Assembly (NCBI RefSeq): GCF_905397275.1 | Contig: NZ_CAJPUY010000005.1 | Span: 186,001 to 250,000, forward strand | Source: Cupriavidus yeoncheonensis | GTDB lineage: Bacteria > Pseudomonadota > Gammaproteobacteria > Burkholderiales > Burkholderiaceae | Length of the DNA stretch: 64,000 nucleotides | Direction of reading: 5' to 3' | In this document: positions 8,285 to 16,397 of the stretch, piece after piece | Position numbering within the stretch: position 1 is the first letter of the stretch | Layout of the letters: each line of letters begins with the position of its first letter | Made by a program: the position numbers and the translations under genes | The notes under the pieces: model-generated | Told to the model about the DNA's origin: nothing | What the model saw: only the letters and a program-made list of their open reading frames with translations | Databases searched by the model: none

Positions 8285-10024
8285 CTAAGCCGCGTGGCCC
8301 GCGGCATGGCCTGCTGCGTGAACCTGCGGACCCGGCGCAAAGCGTTCCAGCACATGGGCTGTCATGCCTCTGGCCAGTTCCTCTTCACCGTAGAAGACCG
8401 TGCCAATCGCATCCTTGCGCAGCATGACGGACTCGTCCTCGTTGTGCGTGCGCAGGACGATCTCGATCGACGCGTTGAGCGTGCGCGCGATGCCGGCCAT
8501 CTGGCGGACATCGATCGGGTCGGCAATGGCCACCACCAGCATCGCGGCGCGCGCGATATGGGCCTGGATCAGGACGGCGGGCTCGGCGGCATTGCCGGAG
8601 ACCGCCGCGATGCCGCGATTGCGCAGGCTTTCCACCAGCTCCCGGTTCTGCTCCGCGACCACATACGGGATGCCGCGCGCCTGCAGCGCACTGGCGATGC
8701 GCCGGCCCACGCGGCCGTAGCCGACCAGCACCACCTGGCCCTCCAGGTACTTGCGCTCGGTGCTCATCGGCAGTTCGGCGTAGGGGTCGCCGCGCTGTTC
8801 CAGGCGCCTGGCCAGTGCCGAGCGCTTGAGGATCCAGCGGCGGAACGGTTCGTTGACGGCAAACAGCACCGGGTTCAGCGCGATCGAGATCAGCGCGGCG
8901 GCCAGCACCAGGCTCATGCCTTCGGCGGGCAGCAGCCCGAGCGAAAGGCCCAGGCCGGCGAGGATGAACGAGAACTCGCCGATCTGCGCCAGGCTGGCCG
9001 ACACCGTCAGCGCGGTGTTGAGCGGATAGCGGAAGGCCAGCACCAGCCCGAAGGCCGCGGCCGACTTGCCGAGGATGATGATCGCCACGGTGGCCAGCAC
9101 GTGCAGGGGCTGCTCGATCAGGATGGCGGGCCGGAACAGCATGCCCACCGAGACGAAGAACAGCACCGAGAACGCGTCGCGCAACGGCAGCGATTCCTGT
9201 GCGGCGCGGTGGCTGAACTCGGATTCGCGCATGACCATGCCGGCGAAGAACGCGCCCAGCGCGAACGAGACGCTGAACAGCTGGGCCGCGCCATAGGCAA
9301 TGCCGATGGCGGAGGCAATGACCGCCAGCGTGAACAGTTCGCGCGAGCCGGTGCGCGCGACCAGCCACAGGAACCACGGCAGCACGCGGCGGCCTGCCAC
9401 CAGCATCAGCGCGATGAAGGCACCGACCTGCAGCAGCGTCAGCGCGATGGTGGTCCACAGCGATGTGGCTTCCGCCGCTTCGGCGCCCGTCGATCCGCCG
9501 AGAATCCCGGCCAGCGGCGGCAGCAGGACCAGCACGAGCACCGTGGCCAGGTCTTCGACGACCAGCCAGCCCACGGCGATGCGGCCGTTCATGCTTTCGA
9601 GCACGCCGCGCGTCTCCAGCGCCTTGAGCAGCACCACCGTACTGGCGCACGACAGCGACAGCCCGAAGATCAGCCCGCTGCCCCAATGCCAGTCCCACAG
9701 CCATGCCACGCCCGCACCGAGCGCCGTGGCCAGCGCCATCTGCACCACCGCGCCGGGCACGGCGATGCGCTTGACCGCCAGCAGGTCCTTCAGCGAGAAG
9801 TGCAGCCCCACGCCGAACATCAGCAGCATCACGCCGATCTCGGAAAGCTGGGACGCCAGGTGGACGTCGGCGACGAAGCCCGGCGTACCCGGGCCGATGA
9901 TGATGCCGGCGACCAGGTAGCCGACCAGCGCCGGCACCTTGATCCGCTCGGCCAGGTAGCCAAGGACCAGGGCGATGCCGAAGCCGGCCGCCAGCGTGGT
10001 GATAAGAGGAATGTTGTGTTCCAT
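8285..10024 (-). CDS. ybaL: Kef/YbaL-type monovalent cation:proton antiporter
   Basis: This 579-residue inner-membrane protein has an N-terminal Na+/H+ exchanger domain of about 12 helices (residues 1-390, beginning ITTLAAGFGIALVLGYLAERIKVPALVGYLVAG). A cytoplasmic TrkA-N/RCK domain follows (about 410-530), with the nucleotide motif VVLVGYGRVGRRIA. This is the CPA2 family, probably exporting K+ in exchange for H+ under envelope or electrophile stress. The start at 10024 gives the canonical N-terminus; the open frame upstream is not family-like. The C-terminus ends in an odd Ala/His/Gly repeat (HAAGHAAGHAA), possibly metal-binding or just slippage-prone DNA. Confidence 0.9.
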   Translation of the reverse strand: MEHNIPLITTLAAGFGIALVLGYLAERIKVPALVGYLVAGIIIGPGTPGFVADVHLASQLSEIGVMLLMFGVGLHFSLKDLLAVKRIAVPGAVVQMALATALGAGVAWLWDWHWGSGLIFGLSLSCASTVVLLKALETRGVLESMNGRIAVGWLVVEDLATVLVLVLLPPLAGILGGSTGAEAAEATSLWTTIALTLLQVGAFIALMLVAGRRVLPWFLWLVARTGSRELFTLAVIASAIGIAYGAAQLFSVSFALGAFFAGMVMRESEFSHRAAQESLPLRDAFSVLFFVSVGMLFRPAILIEQPLHVLATVAIIILGKSAAAFGLVLAFRYPLNTALTVSASLAQIGEFSFILAGLGLSLGLLPAEGMSLVLAAALISIALNPVLFAVNEPFRRWILKRSALARRLEQRGDPYAELPMSTERKYLEGQVVLVGYGRVGRRIASALQARGIPYVVAEQNRELVESLRNRGIAAVSGNAAEPAVLIQAHIARAAMLVVAIADPIDVRQMAGIARTLNASIEIVLRTHNEDESVMLRKDAIGTVFYGEEELARGMTAHVLERFAPGPQVHAAGHAAGHAA

Positions 10025-10324
10025 GCAGGACGAATGGGAGCGGCGGATTGAAAACGGGGGCGTTCCTGCGGCGGGCCCGGCAGCCCGTTGCCGATCAGGC
10101 AACGATGGGTCTGCCGTGCGCCGGCAGACATACCAGGCCCCCTCATGATAACGGCATCCGGCGGCAGTCCTGTCGGACGGGTTCGCGCGGAGCGCCTTGC
10201 CAGGGGTCTGACCCGTGGCCGCAGCGTGTGGTGCAGGCAAACAATGCATTCGGGAATTGCAGATGGTGCGCGGCCCGGTTAACGGCGATGATCCTGCCCG
10301 ACACCGACCGATTTCCGATCCACC
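10025..10324. promoter_or_regulatory. Divergent promoter region with two tandem hairpins
   Basis: No gene is supported in these 300 bases between the divergent antiporter and AraC-like genes. Two perfect inverted repeats stand near the antiporter side: GTTGCC-N5-GGCAAC (10087-10103) and TCTGCCG-N5-CGGCAGA (10110-10128). The equal 5-base spacers suggest operators or a leader hairpin rather than chance. Confidence 0.4.
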
Positions 10325-10921
10325 ATGCGCGTCCACCTGCAGTCCCACTCGCACGTCAGCCTGCATCGCCTGTTCCTGGCGTTTCCGCTGACGGTCGCGC
10401 CCACGCAGGGCCGCTCGGTCATCCGCCGGCGTGGCCATGAGCGGCTGCTGGTGCCGGGGCAGGAAGTCACGATCGAGCCGTTCGAGGCCATCGACATGTA
10501 TCTGGACGGCAGCGGTGCGCAGCCGTCGGCCTGTACCTTCGAGATCCGGCGCGGCATGCCCGGGGCACCGCAGGACGGCCTGCATCACCGCATCTCCAGG
10601 CGCGTGTTCCTCCAGCCTCAGTATGCGTGGAGCGCCGGCTTCATCGCGGAACGGCTCGGCATGCCCGCGGCGCAGCTGCGCCGCCTGCTGTTCTCGCAAG
10701 GCACGGCGCTGACGGATCTCTGCCGCACGCAACGGCTGATGCGCCTGCTGTTCGAAGCCATGACCGGAGACGTTGCCATGGCGGACCTGAAGCGCTTTGT
10801 CGGATGGCCTCCGGCCGGCGATGTGGAATCTGCGTTCTATGACCGCTTCGGCGTCTCCTTGCAGATGGCGCGGCGGCTGGCCAGCCGCCCGGCGCGCGAG
10901 CTGCGGCGATCCATCGCCTGA
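10325..10921 (+). CDS. AraC-like helix-turn-helix protein, weakly conserved
   Basis: The 198-residue protein's C-terminal half (about 95-190) looks like a degenerate AraC HTH pair. FIAERLGMPAAQLRRLLFSQGTALTDLCRTQRLMRLL resembles the first HTH with the linker helix. MADLKRFVGWPPAGDVESAFYDRFGVS resembles the second, including the F..RFG-type end. The N-terminal 90 residues look like a short cupin-like or unknown beta domain. A role in transcription is inferred, the effector is unknown, and the protein is shorter than normal AraC members. It faces away from the antiporter gene. Confidence 0.6.
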   Translation: MRVHLQSHSHVSLHRLFLAFPLTVAPTQGRSVIRRRGHERLLVPGQEVTIEPFEAIDMYLDGSGAQPSACTFEIRRGMPGAPQDGLHHRISRRVFLQPQYAWSAGFIAERLGMPAAQLRRLLFSQGTALTDLCRTQRLMRLLFEAMTGDVAMADLKRFVGWPPAGDVESAFYDRFGVSLQMARRLASRPARELRRSIA

Positions 10922-11063
10922 GCAGTTTTCGGCACCCACGGCAGAGGACCTTCGGCCGCGCTTCCGTGTCCTCTGGAATAATGGTGTCCGGCGACGCGGG
11001 GCGGGCCGGGCCTGTCATGTGCCGCACTTCAACGACGGCATCCATCCAGGGAGCAGCGCAGAC

Positions 11064-11537
11064 ATGGCCAAGCGTGAGCATCACTATCAGGTCTCGGTCG
11101 AATGGACCGGCAACCAGGGAAGCGGAACGTCCGGCTACCGGGCGTACGCGCGCGACTACGTGATCCGCTCCGGTGCCAAGCCCGCCATTCCCGGCTCGTC
11201 GGACCCGGCGTTCCTGGGAGACGCGGCACGCTGGAACCCCGAGGAATTGCTGGTGGCGTCGGCGTCGGCGTGCCACAAGCTCTGGTACCTGCACCTGTGC
11301 GCCGACGCGGGCATCGTCGTGCTCGCGTATGCCGATGACGCGCAGGGCACGATGGTCGAGGGCGAGTCCGGCCGGTTCACGCAGATCTTGCTGCGGCCGC
11401 GCGTCGCCATCCGTGCCGCGGATGATCTGGAACTGGCGAAGCGGCTGCACCATGCGGCGCACGAGCAATGCTTCATCGCCAACTCGCTCAACTTTCCCAT
11501 CTTGTGCGAGCCGACTTTTGAGCAGGTCGACGCCTGA
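11064..11537 (+). CDS. OsmC/Ohr family protein
   Basis: The 157-residue OsmC-fold protein carries NPEELLVASASACHKLWYLHLCADAGI (about residues 57-83) with the first family cysteine in ASACH. The C-terminal part (HHAAHEQCFIANSLNFPI) has the second cysteine. Two cysteines in these places are the peroxidatic and resolving thiols of thiol peroxidases acting on organic hydroperoxides. The ATG at 11064 gives the typical MAKREHHYQVSVEWTG start; the frame is open further upstream but is not family-like there. Confidence 0.88.
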   Translation: MAKREHHYQVSVEWTGNQGSGTSGYRAYARDYVIRSGAKPAIPGSSDPAFLGDAARWNPEELLVASASACHKLWYLHLCADAGIVVLAYADDAQGTMVEGESGRFTQILLRPRVAIRAADDLELAKRLHHAAHEQCFIANSLNFPILCEPTFEQVDA

Positions 11538-11751
11538 GAACAAGGCCGGCGCGGGTTCATCTGCACACGGCCATCGCTGTTCGGACCGTGCCGACGTTTC
11601 GCGCGGCTGTTGGCCGCCGCCCACCAGATTCTCTCCGTACAAGGCCGTAGCGCGCACCTGAAGGCCCGCGCGACCCGTGGCACGGCATCTGCATAGTCCC
11701 GATCGAACGTCGTTTCCGCCGTTCGCTTTTCACGACTAACAGGAGATTCCC

Positions 11752-12018
11752 ATGTCCACGCTACTGATCGAGAACCTCGCGCACGTGCGCGAACTGGATC
11801 TGGCCGCGCGCGCCGCCATCCGCGGCGGCTATGCCACCATGCCGTCCATTGCCGTGGGTGAGCCCGACCCCAACGGGTCGATGCCGCCGATGCCACCGAT
11901 GCCCTCGATGCCGCCATTGCCAGCGTTCCCTCCGATGCCGCCGATGCCGCACCTGCCCGAGTTTCCGCCGGGATTCCCGTTCCAGCCGAAAGCCCAGCCG
12001 AAGATCGTGCCGCTGTAA
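11752..12018 (+). CDS. Double-glycine-leader peptide with Pro/Met-rich core
   Basis: This 88-residue product has two parts. Residues 1-27 look like a bacteriocin-type double-glycine leader: LIENLAHVRELDLAARAAIRGG, with the conserved ELD motif and a GG ending at 26-27. The remainder is an unusual low-complexity tail built from P-P-M and related units (residues 44-72), then FPPGFPFQPKAQPKIVPL. A good AGGAG ribosome site stands 7 bases upstream, and strong hairpins follow. Cleavage after GG by a C39-peptidase ABC exporter is expected for such leaders. No exporter, modification enzyme or immunity gene is next to it. Function unknown. Confidence 0.7.
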   Translation: MSTLLIENLAHVRELDLAARAAIRGGYATMPSIAVGEPDPNGSMPPMPPMPSMPPLPAFPPMPPMPHLPEFPPGFPFQPKAQPKIVPL

Positions 12019-12024
12019 CCGGCG

Positions 12025-12088
12025 CGGGCGCCATCGCGCCCGGGACATCGTCAATGGCGCCGGGCCGGACCGGCACGGCGCCTTGACG
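12025..12088. terminator. Two strong hairpins after the GG-leader gene
   Basis: The first is CGGGCGC-N4-GCGCCCG (12025-12042), starting 7 bases after the stop. The second (12049-12088) pairs CGTCAA with TTGACG, GGCGCCG with CGGCGCC and GCC with GGC, with one bulged T and one internal mismatch. They separate two convergent units and probably terminate both. Confidence 0.6.
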
Positions 12089-12142
12089 ATGGCGATGCAC
12101 TACGTGCCCGCCACCCCGGCTCCGGACGCGAGCGGCGCAGGA

Positions 12143-12280
12143 CTAAGACCGTTCCTGGTCCTCCTCTCTGACGCGCTCCAGCCGCGGCATCCCCGTCCAT
12201 GTGCAACGATGCCCCGCGCCGCCCAGTTCCGAGGCGAGCGCAGACAGCGTCATGGCAAGCAGTATCAGCAGTCTCTGCAT
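12143..12280 (-). CDS. 45-residue small protein with a signal-like N-terminus
   Basis: Reading the minus strand from 12280 gives 45 codons: a start MQRLLILLAMTLSALASEL with a hydrophobic core and an ALA-type cleavage site, then a short charged tail ending EEDQERS. The ATG lies 15 bases after the stop of the alpha/beta hydrolase gene and is preceded by GGGAGG at ideal spacing, so it is likely translated from the same transcript. I recognise no family. It could also be a chance frame, but the ribosome site and hydrophobic leader together favour a real small gene. Confidence 0.45.
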   Translation of the reverse strand: MQRLLILLAMTLSALASELGGAGHRCTWTGMPRLERVREEDQERS

Positions 12281-12295
12281 CCATCCTCCCGCGCC

Positions 12296-13348
12296 TCAGC
12301 GCCGGTCGACGTCAAGGACTGCCTGCGCAAAGGCGGCAGGCGCTTCCTGCGGCAGGTTGTGGCCGATGCCGCCGGTCAGGTTGCGGTGCTCATACCGGCC
12401 GGTGAACTTGCTGGCATAGGCGCTGGGCTCGGGATGGGGCGCACCGTTGGCATCGCCTTCCATGGTGATGGTCGGCACGATGATGGCCGGTGCCGTGGCG
12501 AGCTTCTTCTCGATGTCATCGAACCGCGCTTCGCCGCTGGCCAACCCCTGCCGCCAGCGGTAGTTGTGGATGGTGATTTCCACATGGTCGGGGTTGTCGA
12601 ACGCGGCCGCGCTGCGCTCGAAGGTGGCATCGTCGAAGTGCCATTGCGGAGATGCCAGCTTCCAGATCAGCCTGGCGAACTGGCGCGTGTACTTGCGGTA
12701 GCCGGCCAGGCCGCGGTCCGTGGCGAAGTAGAACTGGTACCACCATTGCAGCTCGGCCTCGGGCGGCAGCGGCTGCTTGCCGGCCGCCTGGCTGCCGATC
12801 AGGTAGCCGCTCACCGATACCAGTCCCCGGCAGCGGTCCGGCCACAGCGCGGCCATGATGTCGGCGGTGCGCGCGCCCCAGTCGAAGCCGGCCACCACGG
12901 CGTTACGGATGCCGAGCGCGTCCATCAGCGCGATCATGTCGGCCGCGATGGCCGATGGCTGGCCGTTGCGCTTGGTATCGGCCGACAGGAAGGTGGTCGA
13001 GCCATTGCCGCGCAGATAGGGCATGATCACGCGATAGCCGCGCGCCGCCAGCAGGGGCGCCACGTCGACAAAGCTGTAGATGTCGTAGGGCCAGCCATGC
13101 AGCAGCAGCGCGACCGGCCCGTCGGCCGGGCCGGCCTCGGCGTAGCCGACGTTCAGCACGCCGGCATTGACTTGCCGGATCGGTGCGAAGGTCGTGTGGG
13201 TGCCAGGCTTGACCGGGGGCAGGGGTGCCGCCTTCGCCGCGCCGGTCTGCGCCCGGGCAGCTTGCGACAGGCCCAGTTGCGCCGCGGCCAGCGTTGCTGC
13301 CGCGGCGCCCAGAAAGCCCCGGCGGGGCAGATCGATTCTCTCCGACAT
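12296..13348 (-). CDS. Tat-exported alpha/beta hydrolase, epoxide-hydrolase-like
   Basis: The 350-residue protein has a twin-arginine signal (LPRRGFLGAAAATLAAAQLGLSQAARAQ, residues 7-34), so it is exported folded. The hydrolase domain has the oxyanion motif HGWP (about residue 84) and the nucleophile elbow GFDWGA with Asp (about 154). Its final catalytic histidine is in GGIGHNLP (about 330). Asp as nucleophile points to epoxide hydrolase or haloalkane dehalogenase chemistry rather than esterase. The natural substrate is unknown. A tiny ORF follows 15 bases downstream. Confidence 0.85.
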   Translation of the reverse strand: MSERIDLPRRGFLGAAAATLAAAQLGLSQAARAQTGAAKAAPLPPVKPGTHTTFAPIRQVNAGVLNVGYAEAGPADGPVALLLHGWPYDIYSFVDVAPLLAARGYRVIMPYLRGNGSTTFLSADTKRNGQPSAIAADMIALMDALGIRNAVVAGFDWGARTADIMAALWPDRCRGLVSVSGYLIGSQAAGKQPLPPEAELQWWYQFYFATDRGLAGYRKYTRQFARLIWKLASPQWHFDDATFERSAAAFDNPDHVEITIHNYRWRQGLASGEARFDDIEKKLATAPAIIVPTITMEGDANGAPHPEPSAYASKFTGRYEHRNLTGGIGHNLPQEAPAAFAQAVLDVDRR

Positions 13349-13494
13349 CTCTTTCTCCTGTGTGCGTGATCAACTTGAGCACGAGTCTAGGAGGCCGCGG
13401 CAAGCGGCATGTGTCGGGAACCCCGGGGCTTTGTATCGCCGTGTATATGCGCGTGGCGGCCCAATACGCCGATACAAGAAACCCGCCTGGCGTA

Positions 13495-14646
13495 CTACTT
13501 CTGCCCCGTGGCGGTGCGCCAGCGCGTGACGAACTCGCGATACGCCGCGATGTCGAGGTGACGCGTCAGCGCCGCGTCGTTCTGGATCGGCCGCATGCTG
13601 GTGCCGAGCTGTGTCACCAGCCGGGCGGCGGTGGTGTCGCCGCCGACGTCGCTGCGCACGGCGTACAGCCCGGCGCGCTGCGCCATCAGGGTCTGGCCGC
13701 GCCGCGAAAGCGTGTAGTCGACCCACAGGCGGGCCGCGTTCGGATGGCGCGCGCGCTGGCTGATCAACTGGATGCGCGACAGCACCAGCGTGTAGTCGGT
13801 CAGGAAGGCGACGCCGATTGCGGCATTGTGCTGCGCCTGGCCTGTCGCGTACGCGCCGAGCACGTTGTAGGCGATCGCCATGCTGCCATTGGCGACCTGG
13901 CGCAGCATGGCGGCGGTAGTCGACACATAGCGGGCGTCGAGCCTGCCCAGTTCCGCGGCGATGTCCCAGAAGGCCGGGCCCGCCGTGGCATCCTGCGTGG
14001 CCAGCAGGAACCCGAGGCCGGACTTTTCGATGTCATAGGTGACGACCTTGCGGCGCAACTGGCCGGCCTGCGTCGCCAGCAGCTGCGCCAGGTCGGCGTG
14101 CGTGCGCGGTACCTGGGCGGCGCGCAGCAGCTTCCGGTTGTAGGCGATCGCCACCGGATCGATGCTGGTGGCCCAGCCCTGGTCCTGCCAGCGGGCCCAG
14201 GCGGGCAGGCCGGATGCTTCGGGCGAGGCGTAGGTCATGGCATAGCCGCGCCTGACCAGGCTGGCCTGGAGATCCATCGCCGAACTCCACAACACGTCGG
14301 CGGACTCGGTTTCAAGCTGGGTCTCGGCCAGGTAGCGGTGATACAGCTCGGTGCTGGTCAGGTCGTCGTACTCGACCCGGACGCGCGGATACATCGACCG
14401 GAAGTCGGCCAGCATGGGCCGGACCAGGTCGGCGTCGGCGGTGGCGTAGATCACCAGGCGGCCTTCGTCCTCGGCCGCGCGGACAACGCTGGCATAGTCC
14501 GGGGCGTAGCCAGGCGGCGGCTTCGCCCGTGGCGCATAGTCCAGCAGTTCATTGGCGTCCTGCGCGGATGATGCCAGGGGCCAGCCCAGCGCCAGCCCAA
14601 GCAGGGCGCGTCGCCGGGCGAGCCGTGGCGTGCGGTGATTTCGCAT
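13495..14646 (-). CDS. Orphan periplasmic solute-binding protein (SBP_bac family)
   Basis: The 383-residue protein has a basic signal start (RRRALLGLALGWPLASSAQ) and a mature region of the iron/phosphoglycerate/spermidine-type ABC binding fold (EGRLVIYATADADLVRPMLADFRSMYPRVRVEYDD). It contains the usual W-strand ADVLWSSAMD and a C-terminal segment with PNAARLWVDYTLSRRGQ. There are no ABC permease or ATPase genes here. The gene lies 9 bases downstream of a CitMHS carrier gene and is probably co-transcribed. It may therefore sense or deliver a carboxylate for that carrier or for a signalling system. Confidence 0.85.
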   Translation of the reverse strand: MRNHRTPRLARRRALLGLALGWPLASSAQDANELLDYAPRAKPPPGYAPDYASVVRAAEDEGRLVIYATADADLVRPMLADFRSMYPRVRVEYDDLTSTELYHRYLAETQLETESADVLWSSAMDLQASLVRRGYAMTYASPEASGLPAWARWQDQGWATSIDPVAIAYNRKLLRAAQVPRTHADLAQLLATQAGQLRRKVVTYDIEKSGLGFLLATQDATAGPAFWDIAAELGRLDARYVSTTAAMLRQVANGSMAIAYNVLGAYATGQAQHNAAIGVAFLTDYTLVLSRIQLISQRARHPNAARLWVDYTLSRRGQTLMAQRAGLYAVRSDVGGDTTAARLVTQLGTSMRPIQNDAALTRHLDIAAYREFVTRWRTATGQK

Positions 14647-14655
14647 GGCAATGCC

Positions 14656-15969
14656 TCAGGTCCGGCCCATGACCGGGATGACGCCGAAAATGATGCACGC
14701 GGCCAGCATCACCACCGCCGCCGAAAGTGCCCACAGCAGCGTAAAGCGTTGATGGTCGCCGAACTCGACCTCGGCCAGGCCGACCAGCAGGTAGGTCGAC
14801 GCCACCAGCGGGCTGAGCAGGTGGACCTGCTGCCCGATCAGCGAAGCGCGCCCGAGCTCCGCCGCGGTAATGCCATGCACGGCGCCGGCCTTGGCGAGGA
14901 TCGGCAGGATGCCGAAGTAGAAGGCGTCGTTGGAGATGAAGAACGTGAACGGCACGCTCAGCACCGCCGTCACGACCGCGAGGTACGGCTCCAGCCAGTT
15001 GGGCAGGCCGGCAATCACGCTGGCGGCGATGGCATCCACCATCTTCGTGCCCGACAGGATGCCCACGAAGATGCCGGCGGCGAAGATCAGCGAGACCACC
15101 GGCACGATATTGCCGGCATGCTCGGCGATCCGCTCCTTCTGGTCCTGCATGTTCGGATAGTTGACCATCAGCGCGATCGCCGACGCCACCATGAACAGTA
15201 CCTGCAGCGGGATCGCACCGTGGATCAGCAGCGCCATCAGGGCCACCGTCAGCGCGAAGTTGAACCACAGCAGCCGGGGCCGCGCGGTGGCCGGGTTGCC
15301 GGCGGTGACCGCCGGAGCACTGTCGGCCGGCGTCCCGGCCTGCTGCAGCACAAGTGCCCCGAGCCGCTTCTTCTCGCGGCGCCCCAGCAGGCCCGCGACG
15401 AAGATGCCCCACATGCCGGTGACGATCATCGGCAGGATCATCGGCACGAACAGCTGGCCCACGTCCACGCCGAGCGAACTGGCCGCGCGCGCCGTCGGGC
15501 CGCCCCATGGCAGGACGTTCATGAGCCCCCCGGCCATCATGATGACGCAGGCCAGCACCAGGCGGCTCAGGCCCAGGCGCTTGTACAGCGGCAGCATCGC
15601 GGCGCAGGTGATCATGTAGGTGGTCGAGCCGTCGCCGTCGAGCGAGACCACGGTCGCCAGCACGAAGGTGCCGATCACGATCCGGGTCGGGTCGTTGCCG
15701 ACCAGCCTGAGGATGACGCGCACCGCGGGGTCGAACAGGCCGGCATCGATCATGATCCCGAAATACAGGATCGCGAACATCAGCATGACGCCGGTGGGTG
15801 CCAGCTTCTTGATGCCTTCCAGCATCATCGGGCCCAGCTCGATGCCGAAGCCCGCCAGCAGCCCGAAGACGATCGGCACCAGGATCAGGGCAACCATCGC
15901 CGACAGGCGCTTGGTCATGATCAGCGCCATGAAGACGATGATCATCGTATAGGCGATGGCGGTCAGCAT
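14656..15969 (-). CDS. CitMHS-family divalent-metal citrate transporter
   Basis: The 437-residue inner-membrane carrier has about 11-12 hydrophobic helices, starting MLTAIAYTMIIVFMALIMTKRLSAMVALILVPIVFGL. It carries conserved CitMHS segments such as LDGDGSTTYMITCAAMLPLYKRLG and LPWGGPTARAAS. These carriers bring in citrate complexed with Mg2+ or Ca2+ together with protons. The ATG at 15969 is chosen because GGAGG stands 8 bases before it and the N-terminal helix begins there; 61 further upstream codons are open but look non-coding. The orphan binding protein follows directly. Confidence 0.9.
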   Translation of the reverse strand: MLTAIAYTMIIVFMALIMTKRLSAMVALILVPIVFGLLAGFGIELGPMMLEGIKKLAPTGVMLMFAILYFGIMIDAGLFDPAVRVILRLVGNDPTRIVIGTFVLATVVSLDGDGSTTYMITCAAMLPLYKRLGLSRLVLACVIMMAGGLMNVLPWGGPTARAASSLGVDVGQLFVPMILPMIVTGMWGIFVAGLLGRREKKRLGALVLQQAGTPADSAPAVTAGNPATARPRLLWFNFALTVALMALLIHGAIPLQVLFMVASAIALMVNYPNMQDQKERIAEHAGNIVPVVSLIFAAGIFVGILSGTKMVDAIAASVIAGLPNWLEPYLAVVTAVLSVPFTFFISNDAFYFGILPILAKAGAVHGITAAELGRASLIGQQVHLLSPLVASTYLLVGLAEVEFGDHQRFTLLWALSAAVVMLAACIIFGVIPVMGRT

Positions 15970-16397
15970 GGTCGAACCTCCGGCGGTGCTCACGCTACGA
16001 ACCGGCAGGCCGACGCCGCCGCGCGCGTATTCAGCTTGCGCTCGCCGGCCTGGCTGGCTGCCAATGGCGTCCACAGCATCGCCGGCTGCGACGCCGCGAT
16101 CACTGTGTCGATACTGAGGCAGTATATGTTGCGCGAGAGGCGTGCGTGGCATTGCCTTTGGTTCTCTTGCGCACCGGCCAACGGCCCGGTGGCTGCCGCC
16201 GCGGGAAGGCCTGCGAACGCGATTCGCTGTGATTCGTGAAGCATGCTGGCGATCTGCATGACAGGTGTCTCCTTGACAAAGCGGTGCCCGCCCGAATGGC
16301 TGGAGGGGGGATGCTAGAGACTCAAGCTGTCATTTCGCCGTCACGGATACCTAGGGTAACTACGGATAGGTTGGCTCTGCGTGGCCGGCTGCCGGCG
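15970..16397. promoter_or_regulatory. Intergenic region before citMHS with operator-like repeat
   Basis: No credible gene is seen in these 428 bases. ATACTG-AGG-CAGTAT (16111-16125) is a perfect short inverted repeat 140 bases upstream of the carrier start. Read on the minus strand, TATACT (16121-16126) overlapping its edge is a plausible -10 element, so the repeat could be an operator over a citMHS promoter. No clear -35 was found. Confidence 0.4.

Noticed and set aside
8276..10051. A 591-codon plus-strand frame opposite the Kef/YbaL antiporter gene
   Set aside because: His/Gln/Arg-rich low-complexity translation with no motif; the minus strand encodes an intact transporter with an RCK domain.
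11878..11960. The Pro/Met repeat region considered as a tandem DNA repeat or CRISPR-like array
   Set aside because: Units are 9-15 bases, imperfect and in frame with a translated product; there are no constant repeats with unique spacers. No CRISPR array was seen anywhere in the window.
11831..13369. A 512-codon plus-strand frame running through the GG-leader gene and opposite the hydrolase
   Set aside because: It crosses two terminators and has no ribosome site or domain; the genes on the other frames explain the coding signal.
15990..16259. An 89-codon minus-strand frame upstream of citMHS
   Set aside because: No ribosome site, no family, and it covers the probable promoter and operator repeat at 16111-16126.
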